The position numbers and the translations under genes are program-made. The notes under the pieces are model-generated. The model was not told the DNA's origin. It did no database searches and was given only the letters and a program-made list of their open reading frames with translations. Shown here one piece after another: positions 54,897-64,000 of a stretch of DNA of 64,000 bases. Source of the DNA: Myxococcales bacterium. GTDB lineage: Bacteria > Myxococcota_A > Polyangia > Fen-1088. The stretch is taken from contig JAGTJU010000001.1 in assembly GCA_022184915.1 (NCBI GenBank), positions 496,001 through 560,000 on the forward strand. Reading direction: 5' to 3'. How positions within the stretch are numbered: position 1 is the first letter of the stretch; each line of letters starts with the position of its first letter.

Positions 54897-55775
54897 TCAG
54901 CCCTCACGGGCCTTCGTCGTGCCCTTCGCTTGACTCGCCTCGCGGGCGCGCGTGATCTCCTGTTTGGCCTTCTTCCCAATCGCCTCGAGTTCGGCCATCC
55001 ACTGCTTGCGGTAAGGGCGAAGCACCTTGACCAACGTGTCGAGCACGGCCACGTTGCGAAACCACTTGTGGTCGGCGGGGATGACATGCCAGGGACGCTC
55101 CTTGCTGCTGCACAGGTTGAGAGCGTCTTCGTAGGCGGCCGTTGCCTCGTCCCACAGATCCCGCTCCACCCAGTCGGACGGGTTCAGTTTCCAGAACTTG
55201 CGGGGATCCCTCTCTCGTTCGAGCAGGCGCTTTTCCTGTTCGTCTTTGCTGACGTGTAGGAAAAACTTCACCAAAATCGTTTGGGCGTCGGTCAGCAGCT
55301 CCTCGAAGGCGTTGATGTGGGCGTAGCGTCGTTTCCATACAGCCCGTGGAACCAGGTTGTGCACCCGTGTGGCCAGCACGTCCTCGTAGTGCGAGCGGTT
55401 GAAGATTGCCAGATCGCCTTTGCGGGGGGCGTGTTGGTGGATGCGCCAGAGGAAGTCGTGTGAGAGCTCCTCGGCGGAGGGCACCTTGAAGGCCGTCACC
55501 CTGACGGTCTGCACGTTCGAGACGGACAAAAGATGGCGGACGCAGCCGTCTTTTCCAGCGGCGTCGCGACCCTGGATGACCACCAGCAGGGAGTGCGAGC
55601 CTGCGTAGGCCAACAGATCGGCCAGCTCGCGAAACTCGTCGTCGATCGCCTGGATGTGGGATTTGCCCTGGTCTTTGTCGAGCCCAAAGGTTTCGGCGGG
55701 ATCGAGCTGCGAGAGCCGAAACCGTCCGCGACCGTCGACCACCCGGGCGTAACTTTGAGGTCTGTGGCGCGCCAT
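54897..55775 (-). CDS. Polyphosphate kinase 2 family (PPK2)
   Basis: 292 residues. Walker A GRDAAGKDGCVRHLL, lid and Walker B region (LAIFNRSHYEDVLATRVH), and the long arm ERERDPRKFWKLNPSDW, all typical of PPK2 enzymes of the single-domain polyP:AMP/ADP phosphotransferase kind. It uses polyphosphate to phosphorylate nucleotides. The ATG at 55775 gives the family's normal start. Confidence 0.93.
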   Translation of the reverse strand: MARHRPQSYARVVDGRGRFRLSQLDPAETFGLDKDQGKSHIQAIDDEFRELADLLAYAGSHSLLVVIQGRDAAGKDGCVRHLLSVSNVQTVRVTAFKVPSAEELSHDFLWRIHQHAPRKGDLAIFNRSHYEDVLATRVHNLVPRAVWKRRYAHINAFEELLTDAQTILVKFFLHVSKDEQEKRLLERERDPRKFWKLNPSDWVERDLWDEATAAYEDALNLCSSKERPWHVIPADHKWFRNVAVLDTLVKVLRPYRKQWMAELEAIGKKAKQEITRAREASQAKGTTKAREG

Positions 55776-55810
55776 CGTGCCTGCGAGTGTCGCGCGCAGA
55801 ACACAGGGCG

Positions 55811-56575
55811 TCAACGCGCCGCGGGCTTTTCCACCACGAACCCGAAACGAGGAGCTACGAAGGGCGAAAGCGTGCGCGGCACCTCGGACACGGAGCGGAA
55901 GGGCAGCCCAAGCCGGCTCAGCAAAGCGTGCTGCTCTTCGGCCTCTTTTTCGCCCTGATTCACGATGAACAGAGTGCCGGGGGCCTGCAGCCGACTGGCG
56001 ACGTGGGCGAGCAGCGCCTGCGGCGCGAAGAAGCGGGTGGGCAGCCCCCAGGCCACGAGTGGCGGCAAGCGCACGAAGGGCAAAAACCACGTGATGAGGG
56101 CATAGGTGCCCTCGAGCTGTGTGACCGACGTGGCGTGGTAGCGGCAGCCCGCGAACGCGCGGCACATGGATTCGCCGTGGGCGCGGCGGGTGGACAGATC
56201 GGCGTAGCGGCGGTGCGCGTCCAGCTCGACCAGGTCCCAGGGCACGGGGGCGTGCGCGTGAAGCGCGGGCAAGTAGCTGCCGTTTTTGCTTCCCACGTCG
56301 AGCGCCGGGCCGCACGAGCGGGCGCGTGGCAAGGCGCTCGTCAGCACGTCGAGCCAGAAGAGGTTTTCATGCAGCTCGCGGGGCGTCGACAGGCGCGGCC
56401 AGGCCTCGAGATCGTATTCGTCCCGCAGCTGCTGCACCCGCGCGGCGGCCGCGGGCGCAAGGCGCGCCAGGAGGGGCTCCCAGCGCCGGGCGGTGCGCTT
56501 CCATGCCGGCGCCGAGACGCGCAACCGGCTGCGCACCCCGTAGCCCATGCGGTTGACGAAGTCGGTCAGGTCCAA
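55811..56575 (-). CDS. SAM-dependent methyltransferase-like protein
   Basis: 254 residues. A class I fold: LDVGSKNGSYLPALHAHA is motif I, VPWDLVELDAH motif II, and FIVNQGEKEAEEQHALLSRL the later strand. No catalytic motif that names a substrate. Located between the SUV3-like helicase gene (30 bp downstream end) and PPK2 (35 bp) on the same strand, so probably one operon. Confidence 0.72.
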   Translation of the reverse strand: MDLTDFVNRMGYGVRSRLRVSAPAWKRTARRWEPLLARLAPAAAARVQQLRDEYDLEAWPRLSTPRELHENLFWLDVLTSALPRARSCGPALDVGSKNGSYLPALHAHAPVPWDLVELDAHRRYADLSTRRAHGESMCRAFAGCRYHATSVTQLEGTYALITWFLPFVRLPPLVAWGLPTRFFAPQALLAHVASRLQAPGTLFIVNQGEKEAEEQHALLSRLGLPFRSVSEVPRTLSPFVAPRFGFVVEKPAAR

Positions 56576-56605
56576 GGCGGCTTCATCATAGCGGCGAAGC
56601 GACGC

Positions 56606-58951
<2,346 letters not shown>

Positions 58952-58988
58952 GGCCTAGCACGGGCGCGCAACGCTTCCCACGCATGCC

Positions 58989-59459
58989 ATGAAGACGAAC
59001 GCCGTTAGAATTTTGGAACGCCTGGGCATTCCGTTCGAGCTTCGCACCTACGAGGTCGACCCCGAGGACCTTTCGGCCGAAACCGTGGCCCAAAAAATCG
59101 GCATGCCCCTCGACCAGGTCTGGAAGACCCTGGTGGCGCGGGGCGATCGGGAAGGCGTCTGCCTTGCCGTTTTGCCGGGCAGCGCCCGTCTCGACCTCAA
59201 GGGGCTGGCGAAGCTGTCAGGAAACCGCAGCATCGACACCGTGCCGCTCAAGGAGGTCCAGCCGCTCACGGGCTACGTGCGGGGCGGGGTCACCGCGCTC
59301 GCGTGCAAAAAAGACTACCCCGTCTTCGTCGACGAAACGATGCAGCTCTTCGCGTGCGTTTCCATCTCGGCAGGGGTGCGAGGCACCCAGATTCTGCTCG
59401 CACCCGATGACTACGTGCGCGCCGTCAATGCCACCCTCGGGCCGATCGCCTCGTTTTGA
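58989..59459 (+). CDS. ybaK: Cys-tRNA(Pro) deacylase YbaK/EbsC
   Basis: 156 residues. Start MKTNAVRILERLGIPFELRT and the substrate-pocket Lys in QVWKTLVARGD; GYVRGGVTALACKKDYPVFV is the second conserved loop. Corrects Cys-tRNA(Pro) in translation. Divergent from the helicase gene (37 bp). Confidence 0.93.
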   Translation: MKTNAVRILERLGIPFELRTYEVDPEDLSAETVAQKIGMPLDQVWKTLVARGDREGVCLAVLPGSARLDLKGLAKLSGNRSIDTVPLKEVQPLTGYVRGGVTALACKKDYPVFVDETMQLFACVSISAGVRGTQILLAPDDYVRAVNATLGPIASF

Positions 59460-59486
59460 CGAGGCCCAAGGGCGCGTTTGTGCGGC

Positions 59487-60026
59487 TTAGCGGAGGGCAG
59501 CGTCGATCGCGCTTCGCAGCTCGTCCGATTCGGGGGCTACCTTCGAGGGGAAAGCCTGCTTCACCTGACCGTCTTTGCCCACGAGGTACTTGTGAAAGTT
59601 CCACTGCGGCTCGCCGTGTTTGGCCGCCAGGAACGTGTAGACGGCGGATTGACCTTGGCCTTTGGTTTTCACCTTGGCGAAGAGCGGGAACGTCACGCCG
59701 AACTTCAGGCTGCAGAACTTCTTGATCTCCGCGGCGCTACCGGGCTCCTGTCCCCCGAAGTCGTTCGAGGGGAAGCCCAGGATCACGAGCCCCTTTTTTT
59801 CGTAGGCCTTCCAGAGCGACTCGAGGCCTGCGTACTGCGGCGTAAAGCCACATTCCGAGGCGGTGTTGACCACCAGGACCACCTTGCCTTTGTAGGCTGA
59901 CAGCTCCTGCGCGGTGCCGTCGATGCTATCGGCCTTCAGATCGAAAAAGCTCATGGTCTTCTCCTTGGGTGCTTTTGCAGAGGCCGATGTGGCCAACAAG
60001 ATCGTGGTGAGAGCGAAGCTCAGCAT
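59487..60026 (-). CDS. Glutathione peroxidase-family thiol peroxidase with signal peptide
   Basis: 179 residues. Catalytic Cys59 in VVNTASECGFTPQ, Gln93 in FPSNDFGGQEPG, Trp142 in WNFHKYLVG. Cys replaces selenocysteine. N-terminal LSFALTTILLATSASAKAPK looks like a signal peptide, so it is probably periplasmic. An internal ATG (MSFFDLKADS) would make a cytoplasmic form. Confidence 0.9.
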   Translation of the reverse strand: MLSFALTTILLATSASAKAPKEKTMSFFDLKADSIDGTAQELSAYKGKVVLVVNTASECGFTPQYAGLESLWKAYEKKGLVILGFPSNDFGGQEPGSAAEIKKFCSLKFGVTFPLFAKVKTKGQGQSAVYTFLAAKHGEPQWNFHKYLVGKDGQVKQAFPSKVAPESDELRSAIDAALR

Positions 60027-60105
60027 GTACGTAGGATGCGCGAGCGAGCGCAAATTGTCTGCAGCTTGACGTGGAGGGCGTTTGCGCCCCTGGATGTGCA
60101 CGGGC

Positions 60106-61176
60106 TCAGGGGCCCGCGGGCGTTGGGAGGTTGGGTGTGGCACGCGTGGCCTGGCGTCGTGCCACGATCGCCACCGCCAAGGGGCACAGCAGCGCCGAAA
60201 CCAGCACCGCCACGGAGATCTGCGCCGTGGCGAGCGGCACGGCGGCTGCGAGGCGCTCGCTCGCGGCGTTCGTGCCCAGGGCCGCGGCGGCGAGGGCCAC
60301 GGCCGTGGGCGTTTGCACGGCGTTTCCGGCCGTGCTCGCCTCAGCCCAGGCCGCCACGGGCACGCGCTCGCCCACGAGCCGCAGGGTGAGAGCCGCCATC
60401 GATCCGGTGCACAGCACCGTGAGCACACCCAGCGCGACCCCGCCCACCAGGGCCTGCAAGTTGGTGAACACGGTGAAGGTGAGCGTGGTGCCCAGCGCAA
60501 AAGCAAAAAAGGGAATGGCGAGCCGCTCGCCAGGGGCCAGGAACTTGCGGATGCGTTCGTCCCAGCGGCCGAGCGCGAAGCCCACGAGCAAGGGCAAAAG
60601 CACGGCCAGGAACGCGGCGAAGGGAAACCGTTCGCCCAGGATGCCCAGGCCGAGCAAGGTGAGGAACGGGCCGTCATTCAGCGAAATCACGCTGATCGCC
60701 CCCACGTCGGAGCGGTCGCCGAAGCGGGACGTGAGCGCGAGGTAAAGGCCCCCGTTCCCGTTCGTCATCGCCGCCAACACCGCCACCATGGAGAGCCCGA
60801 GGGGGCCCGAAAAGCCATCGCCGAGCGCTGCCACGGCGTAGGCCACGCCGAGCCCCACCACCCACTTCGTGGATGTGATCGCGAGCCCCTTCTTGAGCGC
60901 CCGGCGTCCCACGGCGAAATCCATTTGCGCCGCGACGCAGACGAGGAAAAACGCAATCAGCGTGGTGGCGCCAGGCCCGGTGAGGGCCGTGGTGAAGCCG
61001 CCCAGGCGAAGAAACGAACGATGCCCATTTGCATCGGCCGGCACGCCCAGGGCCTCCAGGGCGGCCCCCACGAAGCCAAAATGCATCTGGTCGAGCGTGT
61101 TGAGCAACGTGCCCAGCAGCAAGGGCACCAACATCAGGGCCCCTGGAATTTTGCCCAAACGATCGAGGAGCTTCAT
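60106..61176 (-). CDS. 2-keto-3-deoxygluconate permease-like transporter (KdgT family)
   Basis: 356 residues with about ten membrane helices. The KdgT-family pattern fits: start KIPGALMLVPLLLGTLLNT, GAISVISLNDGPFLTLLGLG, TAGNAVQTPTAVALAAA. KdgT takes up 2-keto-3-deoxygluconate by proton symport. The ATG overlaps the TGA of the amidohydrolase gene (ATGA). Its neighbours point to a sugar-acid or related substrate that need not be KDG itself. Confidence 0.85.
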   Translation of the reverse strand: MKLLDRLGKIPGALMLVPLLLGTLLNTLDQMHFGFVGAALEALGVPADANGHRSFLRLGGFTTALTGPGATTLIAFFLVCVAAQMDFAVGRRALKKGLAITSTKWVVGLGVAYAVAALGDGFSGPLGLSMVAVLAAMTNGNGGLYLALTSRFGDRSDVGAISVISLNDGPFLTLLGLGILGERFPFAAFLAVLLPLLVGFALGRWDERIRKFLAPGERLAIPFFAFALGTTLTFTVFTNLQALVGGVALGVLTVLCTGSMAALTLRLVGERVPVAAWAEASTAGNAVQTPTAVALAAAALGTNAASERLAAAVPLATAQISVAVLVSALLCPLAVAIVARRQATRATPNLPTPAGP

Positions 61177-62174
61177 GGCGTTGCCCCCGCCAGGCCCAGG
61201 AGCCGCGCCGGGTTTTCCTTCGCCGCGCGATCGAGGTCGGCCTGGCTTATGCCCCGCTGCCGCAGCCGTTCGAACAGGGCTCCGAGGCCGTCGGGATGAG
61301 AGGGGTTACCCTGCTGCCCCAGGTCCGAAGACAACACCAGCGGCCCTGCCCCAAGCGCGGCGAAGGCGGCCACGATGCCGTTCATCTCGCCCTCCAGGTC
61401 GGGGGGAGGTGCCTTGCCGCCCCGGGAGATCGGCAAGACCAACTCGAGGAACGCGCCCGCCGCCGCCAGCGCCGCGAGGTCTTCGGGTGTGGCGTTGACC
61501 GGCCAGGACAGGGCGTGCGTCACCAGCAGCTTGTCGATGCCGCGGGCATTCGCGTGTTTGACCACCACCAGGGCCTCACGAGGCGAGAGGTGCCCGGTGG
61601 CCAGCACCAGGCCGTGCGTACGGACCAGCTCCAAGATGGGCTCGAGCGCAGCCACCACTTGGTCGTCGCGGACCACGGCCACGCTGTCGGCTTCCGTGGG
61701 CACGCGGCCCTCACGCCGCACCTGGTTTTCGGCATCGAAGGTGGGCAGCCACACGACTCGCCCGTGCCTGCCCTCCATGCGCGCCATCGCGTCCACCGCG
61801 GTGGCGTTCAACCCGCCGACGGCGCGGTTCAAGACGATGCCACCCATCACCGTGAGCCGCTCGACGCTCTTCGTGGCGAGGGCGGCCCGGGCTGCCGTGG
61901 GCGATACGTGGTTTTTGAGCACGATGGCGCGAAGACCGGCCGCCTCGGCCGCACGGGCCAGGGCCGTGTCGTCCAGGGCGCGGGGCACCACGTCGGGCCC
62001 GGTGTGGCAGTGCATGTCCACGACGCCGGCCAGGCGCGCCGGCGCGGCGGTGCCCGCGGGCTTGGCAGGCGCCGTCGTACAAGCGCTTGCGGTCACCAGG
62101 GCCAGGAGCAGGGCCCCCGGGCACAAAATGGCGAAGGAAGCCCGGGCAACACTCGAATCAGTCGGCGTGAACAC
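61173..62174 (-). CDS. DUF6282-type metal-dependent hydrolase, lipoprotein
   Basis: 333 residues. GTG start gives a signal with lipobox TASAC. The amidohydrolase-like core begins DMHCHTGPDVVPRALDD (HxH metal ligands). Next come IVLKNHVSPTAARAAL, GIVLNRAVGGLNATAVDAMA, WLPTFDAENQ, ATGHLSPREA and the late LSSDLGQQGNPSHPDG, all typical of the DUF6282 family. Metal-dependent, TIM-barrel, likely periplasmic. First gene of the operon, followed by the KdgT-like permease with 4-nt overlap. Substrate unknown. Confidence 0.82.
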   Translation of the reverse strand: MFTPTDSSVARASFAILCPGALLLALVTASACTTAPAKPAGTAAPARLAGVVDMHCHTGPDVVPRALDDTALARAAEAAGLRAIVLKNHVSPTAARAALATKSVERLTVMGGIVLNRAVGGLNATAVDAMARMEGRHGRVVWLPTFDAENQVRREGRVPTEADSVAVVRDDQVVAALEPILELVRTHGLVLATGHLSPREALVVVKHANARGIDKLLVTHALSWPVNATPEDLAALAAAGAFLELVLPISRGGKAPPPDLEGEMNGIVAAFAALGAGPLVLSSDLGQQGNPSHPDGLGALFERLRQRGISQADLDRAAKENPARLLGLAGATP

Positions 62175-62209
62175 TGGACCGGTGACTCCAACCGGGTCCC
62201 CCCTGCCGA

Positions 62210-62227
62210 TCAATTGACATTCGTCAA
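62210..62227. promoter_or_regulatory. Palindromic operator candidate in the divergent promoter
   Basis: TTGAC-ATTC-GTCAA (62214-62227), a perfect inverted repeat, plus overlapping TCAATTGA (62210-62217), in the 88-bp gap between the DUF6282 hydrolase and the PdxA2-like gene. A dimeric regulator could control both directions. TTGACA (62214-62219) could also be a -35 box for the plus-strand operon. Confidence 0.5.
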
Positions 62228-62262
62228 GGTGCGCGACCGGGGGCCTGCGGTCAACTCTCGGG

Positions 62263-63333
62263 GTGTCACTACCTCCGACGACGTCCGACCTCCCGCGTGA
62301 ATCCACGAACCAACCCGGAACTCCTCCAGGTCGGCAGGCCGGTGACCCCCGACCGCAGCTGCGCGCGCCCCTCGCTCTGACCATGGGCGACCCGGCCGGC
62401 GTCGGCCCCGAGGTGATCTGCGGGGCGCTCGCGCGGCTTTCGCCGGAGCAGAGGGAGACGCTCCTCGTGGTCGGCGACCGGGCCACCATGGAGCGGGCCA
62501 ACGTCGTCACCCAGGCGGGCCTGCGCTTCGTCGAGGGGCCTGGCCGCCAGGGCGACGTGCAGGTGGTCAACGCGGCCACGGCGGGCATCGAGACCGTCAA
62601 GCCCGGGCTGGTCTCCGCCGCCGGGGGCGCGGCGGCCTTCGGGTACATCGAAAAGGCCGTGCAGCTCGCCCAGGCAGGCCTGGCGTCGACCCTCGTCACG
62701 GCCCCCCTGAACAAGGCGGCTCTTCACGAGGCCGGTCACAAGTACGACGGCCACACCGGCTTGCTGCAAGCGCTTACGAAGGCACCTTCGTCCTTCATGT
62801 TGCTCGCGGGCGACAAGCTCTCGACCATTCACGTCTCCACGCACGTGTCGCTCGAAGAGGCGATTCGGCGCGTGCGCCCCGAGCGGGTGCTCGCCACGAT
62901 CGAAGTCGGCGTGGCGCACTTCAAGCGGCTCGGCGTCGCCAACCCGCGGATCGCCGTCGCCGGGTTGAACCCGCATGCGGGTGAGGGCGGCTTGTTCGGA
63001 GATCAGGAATCCTCGCAGCTCGAGCCCGCGATCGCGATGGCCAAAGCCAAGGGCATCGAGGTGCGCGGTCCCATGCCGCCCGATTCCGTCTTCCTGAGGG
63101 CCGCGCAGGGCGAGTTCGATCTGGTGGTCGCGATGTACCACGACCAGGGCCACATCCCCACGAAGCTCCTGGCCTTCGACCGGACGGTCAACGTGTCTTT
63201 GGGCCTGCCCATCGATCGTACGTCCGTCGACCACGGCACCGCGTTCGACATCGCCTGGAAGAACATCGCCCGGCCGGAAAACATGGTGGCGGCGATCGAG
63301 TACGCGTGGCGCCTGGAAGGCTATCACGGATGA
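62263..63333 (+). CDS. pdxA2: PdxA2-like 4-hydroxythreonate-4-phosphate dehydrogenase
   Basis: 356 residues; start uncertain (GTG at 62263 gives an unusually long lead before the conserved LALTMGDPAGVGPEVI). Metal-binding histidines are in YDGHTGLL and MYHDQGHIPTKLL; LGLPIDRTSVDHGTAFDIAW is conserved in the family. Next to a DUF1537 kinase (ATGA overlap), which marks PdxA2. The pair acts in D-threonate/erythronate-type catabolism: the kinase makes the 4-phosphate and PdxA2 oxidises and decarboxylates it to dihydroxyacetone phosphate. Ordinary PdxA (vitamin B6) cannot be excluded by sequence alone. Confidence 0.85.
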   Translation: MSLPPTTSDLPRESTNQPGTPPGRQAGDPRPQLRAPLALTMGDPAGVGPEVICGALARLSPEQRETLLVVGDRATMERANVVTQAGLRFVEGPGRQGDVQVVNAATAGIETVKPGLVSAAGGAAAFGYIEKAVQLAQAGLASTLVTAPLNKAALHEAGHKYDGHTGLLQALTKAPSSFMLLAGDKLSTIHVSTHVSLEEAIRRVRPERVLATIEVGVAHFKRLGVANPRIAVAGLNPHAGEGGLFGDQESSQLEPAIAMAKAKGIEVRGPMPPDSVFLRAAQGEFDLVVAMYHDQGHIPTKLLAFDRTVNVSLGLPIDRTSVDHGTAFDIAWKNIARPENMVAAIEYAWRLEGYHG

Positions 63334-64000
63334 CGGAGCCAGCCCCTGGCCGCTCCGGCGGCCATCGCGTGGGCATCGTGGCGGACGACCTGACCGGGGC
63401 CATCGACGCGGCCTCGGCCTTCATGGCGCGCCACTACCGGGCGCGCATCCTGCGCTTGGGCGTGAGGCCCAGCGAACCCGTCCGGGTGCCGGTGGCGGCG
63501 TTCGACACGGACAGCCGCGCCTGCGACTCGGTCGAGGCCTGGGGGCGGCTTCAAGAGGCCACGAGTCACCCCGCGATTCGCAAAGCGGACGTGCTCTTCA
63601 AGAAGATCGATTCCACCTTGCGGGGGCAGCCCGCCCGCGAGACCGCCGACGTGCTCGCGTTGCTCAAGCGCGACCTCGTGGTCGTCACGCCGGCCCATCC
63701 GGCCCAGGGGCGTCTCTTCGTGGACGGCGCGCTGTGGGTACACGGAAAGCCCGTCTCGCAAACGCGCTACGCCCGTGATGACAGCGCGCCCGCGAGCGCC
63801 AAGCCCCTGGCGGCGCAGTTTCAGGAGTGCCTGCCCGCCGCCCGCGTGGTCACGGGCGTTCAGCCTCCCGTGCCCCTCGAGGGCGAGGTCACCGTGTGGG
63901 TGGCCGACGCCAGCACGCCCGAGGAACTCACCGGGGTGGCCGCCTTCGCGCTGGCTCACGCCGCACGCGGGGTGATCGCCGGCGCGGCCGGGCTGGCGGG
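63330..64000 (+). CDS. DUF1537 four-carbon acid sugar kinase, 5' part (3' end outside window)
   Basis: The first 223 codons only. The N-terminus GIVADDLTGAIDAASAFM is the DUF1537 signature; FKKIDSTLRGQPARE is the second conserved part of the sugar-acid-binding domain. The ATG overlaps the TGA of the PdxA2-like gene. Kinases of this family phosphorylate D-threonate, D-erythronate, L-threonate or 3-oxo-tetronates. The C-terminal nucleotide-binding half lies past the window. Confidence 0.9.
   Translation, partial: MTEPAPGRSGGHRVGIVADDLTGAIDAASAFMARHYRARILRLGVRPSEPVRVPVAAFDTDSRACDSVEAWGRLQEATSHPAIRKADVLFKKIDSTLRGQPARETADVLALLKRDLVVVTPAHPAQGRLFVDGALWVHGKPVSQTRYARDDSAPASAKPLAAQFQECLPAARVVTGVQPPVPLEGEVTVWVADASTPEELTGVAAFALAHAARGVIAGAAGLA

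Overview
The window is a GC-rich chromosomal segment that looks like it comes from a Myxococcota bacterium, probably a Polyangia-type relative. The support is: a DUF2330 protein ending in a MYXO-CTERM-like tail (Cys-Gly-Cys, hydrophobic helix, basic end); lipoproteins with Gly/Ser/Ala-rich linkers placed before the functional domain; a DUF1592/DUF1552 gene pair; several lipoprotein sulfatases; and single-copy housekeeping genes in short operons on both strands. I see no rRNA, tRNA, CRISPR array, prophage or complete insertion sequence.

Layout. 1-7.5 kb: 3' part of an alpha-2-macroglobulin-like gene, an SDR oxidoreductase, a frameshifted lipoprotein sulfatase, and a DGPF/YCII protein translationally coupled to an ECF42-type sigma factor. 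7.5-14.4 kb: a CDGSH iron-sulfur protein, a membrane protein, a decayed SnoaL-type ECF sigma gene, an atypical subtilase lipoprotein, GreB, an isolated FlgF and a lipoprotein. 14.6-23.3 kb: a second sulfatase, a Gly-linker lipoprotein, a nucleotidyltransferase pair, a three-gene PEGA / YidD-like / membrane-protein operon, and the DUF1592-DUF1552 pair. 23.4-38.5 kb: a Gre-like protein, a divergent NmrA/AraC pair, a lipoprotein KatG, MscS, DUF2330, RecQ, a helical protein, a formylglycine-generating-enzyme lipoprotein, a phosphatase, a small PstS-like protein and an S9 peptidase. 38.5-53.9 kb: a lipoprotein, NDH-2, a tandem Usp protein, a 2OG-oxygenase fusion, a third sulfatase, a PiT-like transporter, a LOG protein, a QueD-like protein, sulfite/nitrite reductase, PssA, MurI, DUF481, YhbY and a degenerate serine hydrolase. 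53.9-54.6 kb is a 760-bp stretch without a gene but with unusual composition and a 17-bp perfect inverted repeat. 54.6-64 kb: a small protein, PPK2, a methyltransferase-like protein, a SUV3-type helicase, YbaK, a glutathione peroxidase, and a divergent cluster (DUF6282 hydrolase + KdgT-like permease against PdxA2-like dehydrogenase + DUF1537 kinase) cut by the window end.

Two functional themes stand out. First, three Cys-type sulfatases, two with clear lipoprotein signals, share the window with a formylglycine-generating enzyme that itself has an export/lipoprotein signal. This suggests sulfatase maturation outside the cytoplasm. Second, the right end carries a probable four-carbon acid-sugar catabolic locus with a palindrome in the shared promoter region. 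Several proteins keep a fold but lack the usual catalytic residues: the A2M thioester, the serine-hydrolase nucleophile, the subtilase Asp/His and the Gre acidic tip.
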